From Mycoplana azooxidifex (GTDB lineage: Bacteria > Pseudomonadota > Alphaproteobacteria > Rhizobiales > Rhizobiaceae), in contig NZ_JACIEE010000013.1 of assembly GCF_014196765.1 (NCBI RefSeq), positions 102,651 through 166,650 of the forward strand: a stretch of DNA of 64,000 nt, written 5' to 3'. Below the pieces are notes generated by a model that ran no database searches, was not told where the DNA came from, and saw nothing but the letters and a program-made list of their open reading frames with translations. The number at the start of each line of letters is the position of its first letter. Position 1 is the first letter of the stretch. This document shows, one piece after another, positions 38,450-47,732 of this stretch. A program made the translations under genes and the position numbers.

Positions 38450-38476
38450 AATGCGTTCGGCGTCCGCTCGCGACAT
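38450..38476 (-). pseudogene. 5' stump of a second Crp/Fnr-type regulator gene
   Basis: Reading from the ATG at 38476 on the minus strand gives MSRADAERI, against MSRDAAERI at 34736-34710 in the intact regulator. After nine codons the similarity stops where IS6-like sequence begins. Together with the conserved promoter block at 38497-38550 this shows a duplicate of the regulator-promoter unit, destroyed by the insertion. Confidence 0.65.
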
Positions 38477-38496
38477 GCGAATTATTTTTCTATCCC

Positions 38497-38550
38497 CAAT
38501 TGTCCGATTTGACCCAGTTCACTGCTTTAAGGCTATGTATCAACTTTCAC
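38497..38550. promoter_or_regulatory. conserved divergent promoter/operator (copy 2)
   Basis: CAATTGTCCGATTTGACC at about 38497-38514, then GGCTATGTATCAACTTTCA at about 38531-38549, aligns with 34755-34812 in order and spacing. The inverted repeat is imperfect here (TGTC-N6-GACC). It would drive the DUF1254-type gene starting at 38771, leaving about a 230-bp leader. Confidence 0.5.
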
Positions 38551-38770
38551 GATAGAAAAGAAAGACCACGAGACACGGAGGTATCGGTCGCTCAGCGAAA
38601 ATCTCAACGTGATAAAGCCATCTGGATCCGAGAATGTTGCTCGTTTGGCTTGCATATTGCAGCCAGCCGGCCACTACGGCGGGTCATCTCGTGCCTTCTT
38701 TTTCATCGCCATTGAATTGCTCGGCCATCCGCAGGTGGCCTTCCGGGATTGCATATCGAGGAGCTATTGC

Positions 38771-39832
38771 ATGCTGCAGAAAATCTACCGCCTGGCCGTG
38801 TTCTCGGCCGTCGTATTGGGTGGCCATGGCATTGGCATGACCGGTGCCGGTGTGGCATTTGCCGAGTCGACAGAGAGCAAAATGCCGGTCACCGTTGACA
38901 CTTTCGTCCGCGCCGAGACCGACCGCTACCTCGCAGCCAATGCTAAGGACATAGGCGGACTGGGCAAGTTCAAGCATTCTCGCGAGCCCGTACCGATCGA
39001 TAAGCAAACGGTCATCCGTATGAACCGGGATACGCTTTATTCGTTTGCTGTGTTTGATCTTGCCAGCGGGCCGGTAACGCTCTCGCTGCCTGACGCGGGC
39101 CAGCGCTATATGTCGATGATGGTCGTCGATCAGGATCACTACCTGCCGATCGTCGCCTACGGGACGAAGCCCGTTGAGCTGACGCAGAAATCGGTTGGAA
39201 CCAGATATGCCTTCGTCGCTGTACGGACGTTGGTTGATCCCAATGATCCGAAGGACCTCGACGCGGTCCACAGGCTTCAGGATGCCATCACGGTCAGTCA
39301 GAAGGAGACAGGGAAGCTCGACCTTCCAAACTGGGATGAAGGCGACCTCACAGACATCCGCAACGGGCTGCTCACGCTGGCAAAACATCAGACGTCGTAT
39401 CACGGTTCCTTTGGAGCCCGCAGCCAGGTCGATCCGATCCAGCACTTGATTGGCACGGCCTCCGGATGGGGTGGAATTCCGGAAAAGGACGCCATGTATC
39501 CGAGTTTCACTCCCGCGGAAAACGATGGCAAAACGGTCTACACTCTCGAACTACCGAAGACCGTGCCGGTGGAGGCATTCTGGTCGATCAGCGTCTACAA
39601 CGAAGAAGGTTTCTTCGAGAAAAACGCCTACAACGCCTATTCGATCAACGACATCACCGCGGAGAAGAATGCTAACGGTTCGGTGAGAGTCCAGTTTGGC
39701 GGCTGTGACGGCAAAATCCCAAACTGCCTGCCGATCGTTGAGGGTTGGAATTACACCGTACGGCTTTATCGTCCGGAGCAATCCATCCTCAGCGGCGAGT
39801 GGAAGCTCCCAGAGGCTAAGCCCCTAAACTGA
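38771..39832 (+). CDS. secreted DUF1254/DUF1214 protein (short form)
   Basis: 353 residues with signal peptide (MLQKIYRLAVFSAVVLGGHG... ending VAFAES). DUF1254 about 40-160 (MNRDTLYSFAVFDLASGPVTLSLP) and DUF1214 about 240-345 (VYTLELPKTVPVEAFWSISVYNEEGFF, PIVEGWNYTVRLYRPEQSIL). Third family member in the window; shorter than the other two because the inter-domain part is small. It lies downstream of the conserved promoter copy 2, and probably stands alone in its transcript. Confidence 0.85.
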   Translation: MLQKIYRLAVFSAVVLGGHGIGMTGAGVAFAESTESKMPVTVDTFVRAETDRYLAANAKDIGGLGKFKHSREPVPIDKQTVIRMNRDTLYSFAVFDLASGPVTLSLPDAGQRYMSMMVVDQDHYLPIVAYGTKPVELTQKSVGTRYAFVAVRTLVDPNDPKDLDAVHRLQDAITVSQKETGKLDLPNWDEGDLTDIRNGLLTLAKHQTSYHGSFGARSQVDPIQHLIGTASGWGGIPEKDAMYPSFTPAENDGKTVYTLELPKTVPVEAFWSISVYNEEGFFEKNAYNAYSINDITAEKNANGSVRVQFGGCDGKIPNCLPIVEGWNYTVRLYRPEQSILSGEWKLPEAKPLN

Positions 39833-40238
39833 GCCTCATCGGCAAACGCCACGTCGCGCGAAGTTTCCCTCTATTCCTTCTCGTCACGTGGGAGCGCGGC
39901 TTGCCAATGTGTTGGAGGTTCGATCGACTGTTTTGCGTGCGGGTGACTTTCACGCTCAGCCGCACGCAGCTCGGTCTGGGATCTCTATCGACGAGTTGAC
40001 GCTATCTGGGCGGAGGAACTGGATCAGCGAACGGCAAGGCCTGCCAGTCCGCCTGCCGTCGCGGCACATCGGGCGTAGCCTTAGCAGAGCGCTCCATTAA
40101 CCGGGACGGGTGGAAAAGTCTCGGCTCGCATAGACCCGCTTTTTCCGGGTAGGAAGACGAGATCTCCGAAACGCGATAAGTGCTGTTCGGATCCGGAAGA
40201 ATAAATTCTCAAATCATATTCAAGAAGTGGCTTGGTAG
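39833..40238. other. intergenic region, no supported gene
   Basis: About 400 bp. A weak stem ACCCG/CGGGT (40134-40138 with 40146-40150) around a T-rich loop is the only structure I see. The short open frame near 39888-40100 lacks gene-like features. Confidence 0.4.
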
Positions 40239-41465
40239 ATGAACGAGATTGCTGCTCCGGCTCCAGCGAAAGTGAATGAGGACGCGCCCTCCCCGCGCCG
40301 CGATCCCGCTCAGAGTGAGTTTCTAGCCTTCCACGGCGGACCTTTCTTCGAGTTGCAGGGGCGTCTGAAATTGCTCCGGCAGAACGCGCTTCGCGTCGGA
40401 TCTCGCGCGGCCTTGTTCGTTGCCTTGGCTTGGAGTGTTCCTTTCCTGCTCGGCTTGCCGCGTAGTTTCTCCCTGGAGCACGGCCAAGGAGCCTATCTTA
40501 CCGACTTTGGAGTGTGGGCGAAGTTTTTCATCGGGATCGGTGCTTTTGTCCTGGCCGAGTACCATGTCGAAAAAGGCTTGAAAGCGACGCTGTCCCAGCT
40601 CACGCGTGCACCAATCATTGCTCCGACGTCAATTCCGGTCGCCGCGGCTATCGTAGCCTCGGCGCTTCGTCAGCGCGATTCTTGGGGAGCTGAACTTGCT
40701 TGCCTGGCCTTGGCAGTTTTCGCCTCGACCCTTTCCTATCTCAATTTTCACACAGTCGAGGTATCTTCCTGGGCAGTAGAGCATTCACTCGATGGCAACA
40801 GAGTTACGCTCGCCGGCTGGTGGTCGATCTGCTTTAGCCTGCCATTGTTCGTCTTCCTCTTTCTACGGGGCGCATGGCGGCACCTGGTGTGGACGCGCAT
40901 GCTGCGCAAGCTCGCGAAACTCGATCTCCGCCTGGTTGCAACCCATCCCGACGGCAAGGGCGGATTGGCGTTCCTGGGCGAGTATCCGAACGCCTATGCC
41001 ATTTTCGTCTTCGGGATGAGCTGTGCGATCGCCGCGGCGGCCGCGAAGTACAGCCATCACGACGACCTCTCCATGACCACGTTGAGTATGGTCATGAGCG
41101 GTTGGCTCGCGATCGTCATCAGCTTCTTCGCCTATCCATTGTCCGCCTTCACCGCCCCGCTGCTTCGTTTGAAGGAGCAAGGACTGTCCTTGCTGGGCGC
41201 GCAGGCCACGCAATATTATCGCTCGGCCGAGCGGAAAGCCGTGGGCCGGAACGTCTTTTCGGATCCGACACCCGAGCCGGACACGGAGTTTTCGGATCCG
41301 GGGAAGCTCTACGAGGCGACGCGTAAGCTCTCGACGCTCCTTGTCACCCGGGCCGCCGTGGTCCCCGTTTCCGCGGCAGCACTCATCCCTTTCGCCGTGG
41401 TGGGCATGTCCAAACTGCCATACAAGGACGTCCTGTCCGTCCTGAAGAAACTGCTGCTTCTATGA
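40239..41465 (+). CDS. multi-spanning membrane protein of unknown function
   Basis: 408 residues. A proline/alanine-rich cytosolic N-terminus (about 1-35) precedes about seven hydrophobic segments: near 58-75, 93-108, 125-142, 149-165, 193-212, 249-268 and 283-300, with another at 370-388. There is no signal peptide and no motif I recognise. A charged stretch at about 310-350 (RSAERKAVGRNVFSDP) is probably cytosolic. The gene stands alone between intergenic stretches; function cannot be assigned. Confidence 0.65.
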   Translation: MNEIAAPAPAKVNEDAPSPRRDPAQSEFLAFHGGPFFELQGRLKLLRQNALRVGSRAALFVALAWSVPFLLGLPRSFSLEHGQGAYLTDFGVWAKFFIGIGAFVLAEYHVEKGLKATLSQLTRAPIIAPTSIPVAAAIVASALRQRDSWGAELACLALAVFASTLSYLNFHTVEVSSWAVEHSLDGNRVTLAGWWSICFSLPLFVFLFLRGAWRHLVWTRMLRKLAKLDLRLVATHPDGKGGLAFLGEYPNAYAIFVFGMSCAIAAAAAKYSHHDDLSMTTLSMVMSGWLAIVISFFAYPLSAFTAPLLRLKEQGLSLLGAQATQYYRSAERKAVGRNVFSDPTPEPDTEFSDPGKLYEATRKLSTLLVTRAAVVPVSAAALIPFAVVGMSKLPYKDVLSVLKKLLLL

Positions 41466-41647
41466 AGCGATGCTATCCCGTGTGCGCAGCGGACCGGATC
41501 GGGATTGCCCTGCAAATGAGCAGCAAAGCACACGACGGATTTTTGCTCCGGGGACTGCGATCATCGTCGGGGACGATAGCGCCTATGGCGGCTCGGGGGC
41601 CATATGTTCGACTTCAAGTTGGCGCTGGATTCACCGGTTTCCTCCGT

Positions 41648-41745
41648 ATGTCCGCTTCTGGCGGCGTAATCCAGTCGTCTGACCTTGTCGCTGGCGACGT
41701 CTGCTTTCGGGAAGCGGCCAAGCTGGTCTCTACAGCCGAAATGCC
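41648..41745. repeat. dispersed rhizobial repeat, copy A
   Basis: Begins ATGTCCGCTTCTGGC and includes a 26-nt core (41686-41711) identical to 42823-42848. A third partial copy starts at 53367. The surrounding 41466-41921 stretch has no gene I can support. It may be the degraded end of an old mobile element or a gene fragment that is often miscalled as small hypothetical proteins. Confidence 0.6.
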
Positions 41746-41921
41746 GGCGCAGAGCGGACAACGAGCGTCGACAGGACCATAGGCTGACACGGCGACAGGC
41801 CACCGTAGTGATCCGGCTTGTGGTGGACCAAAGTCAGACCCTTATCGCCCATCCCGCACGTTCATCTTTTTAAGATAGTCACCGCTAGGCATGCCGAATT
41901 GGATAGGTGCAAGACCAACAC

Positions 41922-42248
41922 CTACGCTCCCGGCGAGCGATAACCAACCGTTCTTGCTAACTCCATAGCCTCCAGTGTTTCCTCCACCGTAAGCAATGGC
42001 GTCGTCTCGAACTTTGACACAGCGCCACCGCCTGCAATCGCGATTGCGACGGCGGCCATCGAGACGTTGTCGGGTGCCTCCCACAGGGTATACCCGTCGT
42101 GCGATCCGAATGCGTACCAAAAGCCGTGAAGTTTACCTCCGACTGATTCAATGTAACTACGCGCGGCATCCCGGCGGTCTTCGGGATTTCGTGTCAATCT
42201 ATCCCAGGTTTGCGGTGTGTAGCTGAAGCGTGTCAGGTAGAGTGCCAT
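41922..42248 (-). CDS. GYD-domain protein
   Basis: 108 residues, the usual size. The GYD fold is recognised by MALYLTRFSYTPQTW at the N-terminus, GGKLHGFWYAFGSHDGYTLWEAPD in the middle (the GYD signature appears as DGY) and a C-terminal ETTPLLTVEETLEAME. These small proteins are of unknown function and probably form ferredoxin-like dimers. AAGGAG lies 9 bp upstream of the ATG. Monocistronic. Confidence 0.8.
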   Translation of the reverse strand: MALYLTRFSYTPQTWDRLTRNPEDRRDAARSYIESVGGKLHGFWYAFGSHDGYTLWEAPDNVSMAAVAIAIAGGGAVSKFETTPLLTVEETLEAMELARTVGYRSPGA

Positions 42249-42450
42249 TGCCGATACTCCTTAACTCGTTACCATATCATTTTGCAGCATAGTCGGGATA
42301 CAATCGTATCAGCAAAATGGCCTCCGTGGCGCTTTAGTTTTCGGCAATACTTGTCTTGATCGCCCGCCATTGGCGCTGGGCCGATGCTGGGCTATAATCC
42401 ATTAGTTGCCAGAGAGGCATCCGCGCTCCGGCTTTGGAGGAGCGACGCCC

Positions 42451-42690
42451 ATGATTGTCAGGATTTCAATTGCCCTTTTTTTGGCGCTCGCGCCTGTGAA
42501 TGCCTTCGCCAATCAGTGCCCCACCATGATGGCGGCAATTGACACAGCCCTCCCGAACGCCTCCCTGTCTGAAGCCGATATGGCCAAGGTCAAACAGCTA
42601 CGCCAGCAAGGCGAACGGTTGCACCAGTCCGGCGACCACACAGGCTCGGAGGCAGCACTCGGGGAAGCAAAGAAAATGCTCGGAATCTGA
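42451..42690 (+). CDS. small exported protein, unknown
   Basis: 79 residues. Signal peptide MIVRISIALFLALAPVNAFA (about 20), then a short helical domain with one Cys (NQCPTMMAAIDTAL) and a Lys/Gln-rich C-terminus (KVKQLRQQGERLHQSG). GGAGG lies 11 bp before the ATG at 42451. Periplasmic helical hairpin proteins of this kind are common in rhizobia, but I cannot name a family. Confidence 0.6.
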   Translation: MIVRISIALFLALAPVNAFANQCPTMMAAIDTALPNASLSEADMAKVKQLRQQGERLHQSGDHTGSEAALGEAKKMLGI

Positions 42691-42787
42691 AAAGCGAATC
42701 GCCCCCGGCCTTTCAGCTTCGAAAAGTTCGAACGGTCGGCAAGGCCGCTCGGCTGCTCTTCCGTCGCGGTCTGGTGGCTGAAGACCA

Positions 42788-42870
42788 ATGTCCGCTTGTG
42801 GCGCAATCGAGCCGTCCAGCCCTGTCGCTGGCGACGTCTGCTTTCGGGCAGCGGCCGCCACGGCCGAGTT
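42788..42870. repeat. dispersed rhizobial repeat, copy B
   Basis: ATGTCCGCTTGTGGC start and a 26-nt stretch (42823-42848) identical to copy A at 41686-41711; the outer parts diverge. It lies immediately upstream of the metE control region. See copy A. Confidence 0.6.
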
Positions 42871-42888
42871 GCAGGGGCGAAGCCGGGA

Positions 42889-42908
42889 ATATAAAGATAT
42901 CTTTATAT
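42889..42908. promoter_or_regulatory. perfect 20-bp palindrome upstream of metE, SahR-like operator
   Basis: ATATAAAGATATCTTTATAT is a perfect palindrome; the flanking GGGA/CCC extends it with one interruption. It lies about 50 bp upstream of the riboswitch and 330 bp before metE. AT-rich palindromes of this form fit ArsR-family SahR or related methionine-cycle regulators in proteobacteria; the assignment is from memory of that motif and is an inference. A TTGACC (42911-42916) just downstream may be the -35 box. Confidence 0.6.
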
Positions 42909-42944
42909 CCCTTGACCCGGGCGGATTTCACGTTGATGTTCCCT

Positions 42945-43130
42945 GCATCGTGGTTCTGCGGATCGATGATCCGGAGCTAAGAGGGAATACGGTGACGGCG
43001 TATCAAACGCCCATACCGGAGCTGCCCCCGCAACTGTAGGCGGAGAGCCGCCGTCCAACATGTCACTGAGGAAGACGCCTCGGGAAGACGGACGGTGGTG
43101 GTGACCCGCAAGCCAGGAGACCTGCCGCGA
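42945..43130 (+). ncRNA. cobalamin riboswitch upstream of metE
   Basis: The conserved core GCTGCCCCCGCAACTGTA (43020-43037) and the 3' element GCCAGGAGACCTGCC (43112-43126) are in correct order and spacing for the AdoCbl aptamer, with GGGAATACGGTG at 42983 as the upstream conserved arm. An expression-platform hairpin (around 43138-43165, CGGGCGGGGTGTCCG) follows. When cobalamin is present it should shut off metE. Ends are approximate. Confidence 0.9.
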
Positions 43131-43240
43131 TAAATAACGTCCACGGGCGGGGTGTCCGGTGTGCCGCTTTGCGCCCGGTTCGCCATGTCCGTGCGCCGAT
43201 GCGTCAACCAATGCCTTGCCCACAACTTCGGGGTAAGGAA

Positions 43241-45584
43241 ATGACCATCAAGACTGCAAATCTCGGCTTCCCACGAATCGGAAGACATCGCGAACTGAAG
43301 TTTGCGCTCGAATCCTATTGGTCGGGGAAATCCGACCGCGCCGCTCTGCTCGAAACCGCGGCCAGACTCCGCACGGACAACTGGCTCATGCAGAAGGAAA
43401 AGGGGATCGACGTCGTCCCGTCGAACGACTTCTCCCTCTACGATTATGTGCTCGATACCGCCGTCATGGTAGGTGCCATCCCGTCAGCCTATGGCTGGAA
43501 CGGCGGACCAGTCGATCTCGATGTTTATTTCGCCATGGCGCGCGGATCGAACGGCGGCCGTGCGGCCTGCGGTCACGCCCATCACGGCGACGGCGTGCCG
43601 GCGCTCGAGATGACCAAGTGGTTCGATACGAACTACCACTACCTCGTGCCCGAGTTAGGAGCGGAACAGACATTCGAGCTCACCGCGAACAAGCCGCTCG
43701 AAGCCTTACTCGAAGCACGGGCGATCGGGGTGGAGACGCGTCCGGTTCTGCTCGGACCCGTCACCTTCCTGAAACTCGGGAAGGCGCGCGACGGCTCGAA
43801 CCCGCTACGACTGCTGGAACGGCTGCTGCCGGTCTATGCGAAAATCCTCGCCGAGCTTTCGAATGCGGGTGCGGAGTGGGTCCAGCTCGACGAACCGTGC
43901 CTCGTGCTGGACCTGACGGACGATGAGCGGCAAGCGCTCGTCCACACCTATGCCGCCTTTGCTGCTTTGGTCCCCGACCTCAAGATCATGCTGGCGAGTT
44001 ACTTCGGAGCGCTCGGCGACAATTTCGACACCGCCATTGGCCTGCCCGTGGCCGGGCTTCACGTCGATCTCGTGCGCGCACCAGAACAGGCGGCCGAAGT
44101 GGTTGCGAAGGCGGCTCCCGGCCAGGTCCTATCGCTGGGCATTATCGACGGACGCAACATCTGGAAGAGCGATCTTGCAAAACTGAGGCAGACGACCGCG
44201 TCGTTCATCGCTTCGAAACACAGGGATAATGTTCAGCTCGCGCCGTCCTGCTCGCTTCTGCACCTGCCGATCGACGTGACGCTGGAGACCGCCCTCGACG
44301 AGGAATTGAAATCTTGGCTCGCCTTTGCGACGCAGAAGCTGGACGAACTGAAGCTCTTGGCCACGGCCCTCGTGGAAGATGGCAGGGACGATGCGGCATT
44401 GGTGGCCAATAGTGCGGCAACGCAGGCGCGTCTGACATCGGTCCGGGTGCATGACCCGATCGTCGCCGGCCGGCTGGCCGAAATCGAAGGCATGGAGCAG
44501 AAGCGGCAATCGACGTTCCGCAGGCGTCAGGACGCGCAGCGCCGGCGCTTCGACCTGCCGTTGTTTCCGACGACCACGATCGGATCATTCCCGCAGTCTG
44601 CCGAAGTTCGCAAAGCGCGTTCCATGCACGACAAGGGCGAACTGAGCTATGTCGACTACATGGCCTTCCTGGAACGTGAGACGGCCGCCGCCGTGCGCTG
44701 GCAGCAGGAGATCGGGCTCGACGTCCTTGTTCATGGCGAGTTCGAGCGTAATGACATGGTGCAGTATTTTGGCGAGCAGCTTTCGGGGTTCGCATTCACC
44801 AAGCACGCCTGGGTGCAGAGCTACGGATCGCGATACGTTCGCCCGCCTTATCATCTATGGCGATGTTTCCCGTCCGAACCCGATGACGGTCGGCTGGTGG
44901 GAATATGCCCAGTCGCTGACGCAGAAGCCGATGAAGGGGATGCTGACGGGACCGGTCACTATCCTGAACTGGTCATTCGTCCGTGACGACCTGCCGCGCG
45001 AGACGGTGTGCCGCCAGATTGCGCTTGCGATCCGCGACGAAGTGATCGATCTGGAGCGTGCCGGTGCCGCAATCATCCAGATCGACGAGGCGGCACTACG
45101 CGAGGGGTTGCCGCTCAGACGGTCGGCCTGGCAGCACTATCTCGACTGGGCGGTCGAGGCGTTCCGCATATGCATCAGTGGGGTCTCGGACGAGACCCAG
45201 ATACACACTCACATGTGCTACTCGGAATTCAACGACATCATGCCCGCAATCGCGGCGATGGATGCCGACGTCATCTCGATCGAGACATCGCGGTCGAAGA
45301 TGGAGTTGTTGCAGGCCTTCGCCGTACAGCGCTACCCGAACGAAATCGGTCCCGGCGTCTACGACATCCACTCGCCGCGGGTTCCTGATGTCGACGAAAT
45401 GAAGACCCTGCTCGATCTTGCGCGCGACCGCCTTCTCGATGACCAGCTCTGGTTGAACCCCGACTGCGGCCTGAAGACCCGCAAGTGGGAGGACGTCAGG
45501 CCGGCGCTGATCAACATGGTCGAGGCGGCGCGGAAGTTGCGGCAGGAGATACTGGGCGGTAAGCCGCGCTCGGTGCAGGCATGA
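43241..45584 (+). pseudogene. metE: cobalamin-independent methionine synthase, frameshifted
   Basis: Restoring the frame gives 780 residues, the normal MetE length. The N-terminal half (GFPRIGRHRELKFALESYW; folate-side domain) is in one frame up to YGSRYVRPP near 44847. There an extra T (in the TT at 44848-44849) shifts the frame; the second frame continues [21 protein letters not shown]. The zinc site ([11 protein letters not shown]) and the homocysteine-side [10 protein letters not shown] are intact in the second piece. GGGGTAAGGAA precedes the ATG. It is controlled by the riboswitch and palindrome upstream. It may be a real knockout or a homopolymer read error. Confidence 0.92.
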
Positions 45585-46405
45585 GGCGCGAGTTCGCGTC
45601 GCAAGGGGAGCCGGCCGGAGGGCCGGCTCCCACCACCCTCATCGACATAGTCTTTCCTGGCGACACCAACCACCACGGCACCTTGTTCGGAGGTGCCGGA
45701 CTTGCCTTCATGGACAGGGCCGCCTTCATTGCGGCGACACGCCATGGCCGCGTGCCGTTCGTGACGGGTTCTTGTGAGCGCGTGGAATTCAAGAAGCCGG
45801 CACATGTCGGCGAGATCGTCGAATTCATCGCGACGCCCGTCTGGGCCGGGAAACGATCCCTGACCGTCGAAGTGGAGATGATCGCCGCGACGATTGACGG
45901 AACCAAGCGCGAGTTGTGCACACGCGGGGTCTTTCACATGGTCGCCGTTGGGGTCGAGCGAGTCGCGCCCGACTGGAGCCTCGTACCGCTTCCGACGTCG
46001 CATCGGCCTTATCCGGCCGATGAGGTTCGAATGACGGACATCGTCTTTGCCAACCAGGCGAACAGTTCCAAAAAGATGTTTGGCGGCGATGCACTGGCCT
46101 TCATGACCAAGGCGGCATTTGTGATGTCTGCAAAACGCGCCAGAAGCCAATCCGTCCTCGCCGCCTCCGAGCGAATGGACTTCCACCGTCCCATCGCAGT
46201 GGGATCGATTGTCGAAGTTGTCGCGCGAGTTGTCGAGGTCGGTCGCACATCTATGCGGATCGACGTCGAACTCTGGTCGGAAGAATTGATGAGCGGTGAC
46301 CGCCACCTGACGGCGCGAGGCGTGTTCGTGATGGTGGCCGTTGACGGAGACAGCCGCCCTGTCGCCGTCGACGACGGACCGGCCGCGTCAGACGGGCAGG
46401 ATTAG
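45581..46405 (+). CDS. acyl-CoA thioesterase with two hotdog domains
   Basis: 274 residues. Two YciA/BFIT-type hotdog units: about 20-130 ([32 protein letters not shown]) and about 150-260 ([30 protein letters not shown]). The first keeps the catalytic HG motif; the second has NSSKKMFGG. Such proteins hydrolyse acyl-CoA esters. The ATG overlaps the metE stop (ATGA), so it is co-translated with a methionine-pathway gene, although the metabolic link is not obvious. Confidence 0.85.
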   Translation: MRREFASQGEPAGGPAPTTLIDIVFPGDTNHHGTLFGGAGLAFMDRAAFIAATRHGRVPFVTGSCERVEFKKPAHVGEIVEFIATPVWAGKRSLTVEVEMIAATIDGTKRELCTRGVFHMVAVGVERVAPDWSLVPLPTSHRPYPADEVRMTDIVFANQANSSKKMFGGDALAFMTKAAFVMSAKRARSQSVLAASERMDFHRPIAVGSIVEVVARVVEVGRTSMRIDVELWSEELMSGDRHLTARGVFVMVAVDGDSRPVAVDDGPAASDGQD

Positions 46406-46406
46406 A

Positions 46407-46425
46407 TGCCGGCGGATCGCCGGCA
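46407..46425. terminator. bidirectional hairpin between convergent genes
   Basis: TGCCGGCG (46407-46414) and CGCCGGCA (46418-46425) form a perfect 8-bp stem with a GAT loop. It sits just after the thioesterase stop and 30 bp from the stop of the converging aztD-like gene. No U-tract, so a transcript-end protecting hairpin or weak terminator for both strands. Confidence 0.55.
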
Positions 46426-46454
46426 CCCGCGGTCGTGAGACAAGTCATTCGGAG

Positions 46455-47680
46455 CTAGTGCGTCGCCCCTGAGCCGCCGACGGCGACGATGGCAAAGGGC
46501 TGGCCCTCGACGGCAATGGTGCGCGTCTCTTTCAACGTCACTGGATCAACAATTCGAACTAAGCTGTGACGGGGATCGGTGATGGTGATGTGGTCGCCGG
46601 CGAGCGCTAGTCGCGGCCGCGGATCGCGCCAGTGGCCGTCCTTGCTGTAGGGCTCGGTTACAGTCTCGCTCTTGGCGATCTCGCCGTTGATCACGTCCAG
46701 CAGATGCAGCTTGCCGTCCTCGGTCAGGATATAGGCGTTGCGCGGTTGGGCGAGATCGAGCGCGAAGTCCAACCGTCGCGTCGGTAGGTCGACGAGCCGG
46801 TAGGGTTCGTCCCTGCTGTCGGGGTCGATGAGGACCACCTTGTCCTCGCCGTAGTTGCCGAGGAAAAACTGCATGGCGGTACCGCCGAGGAGGGTCGACA
46901 CCTTGCCCTCCGGCAGCGACGCCGGATAGGCTAGCATCTCGACCTTCGGTCCGTCGATGCCGCCGGGACGGGCAATGAGCACACCTTCGGCGCAGCCGAA
47001 GGCCACCAGCCGTGCCGAACTCGCCTCTCCATGCAGTCCGGTGCAGGTCGCGACGTCTCCCACCTGCTTGCCCTCCTGGTCAAGTACCCTCAGTCCGAGC
47101 CGCGGCGGTAGTTCGCCCTCCTTCACCTCGGCCTCCATATTCGGCACTGAAACAAGCAGGTAATTGCCCATCGGCACGGCGACGCCGTGATGCGGTGCGG
47201 TCGTGTCGAAGGGTTTGGGTTCTACCTTGTCTTCCAGCAGCACGCGTTCCCCAAGGAGATCGAACTTCCCGCCGCGATCATAGAAAACGGCGAGAGCGTC
47301 GCCATGGGTCACGACGTGACCGGGCTTTTCGCCGTCGTCGCGAGGAGCTTCGGCTCCTTGATCTCGATATCTCGATGCTCGCCATGATCGGAGAGCGCGA
47401 TGCCGGTGTCGATTGCATGGACTGTGTTCTGGTCGCCCTGAACGGCGAAGACCGTGCGTCCGGTATCGCTAAGCGACAGGGCCGCAAAGCCCTTCAGGTC
47501 GAAGCGAGCGATTTCCTTGTCGGTGCCGAGATCGATCGCACGGACGATCGGCTGCGTATGATCGGCGACGAACAGCCGCCAGGTCTCGCTCTGCTCTTCC
47601 GCGGCATGGAGCGCCAATGGCGCGGCGAAGGTGGCAAGAACGGTGGTGGCCAGCAGCACAGTGATGCGGGGGCAGAACAT
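46455..47680 (-). pseudogene. AztD-like periplasmic zinc chaperone, frameshifted
   Basis: Two frames together give about 408 residues, the size of AztD. First frame: signal peptide (MFCPRITVLLATTVLATFAA... ALHAAEEQ) and a His-bearing loop SDHGEHRDIEIKEPKLL. The frame then breaks near 47342; one missing base restores KLLRDDGEKPGHVVTHGD. The second frame runs as a beta-propeller (HGVAVPMGNYLLVSVP, CTGLHGEASSARLVAFGC). AztD-family proteins hand zinc to the AztABC importer. It follows the CobW-type GTPase gene by 52 bp on the same strand, and is probably zinc-repressed. The genes for AztABC are not in this window. Confidence 0.8.
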
Positions 47681-47732
47681 AGATATCTCCTGTTTGTAAA
47701 GCTGTGGGGCGTAAGAGCGCGGAATGAGTTGC

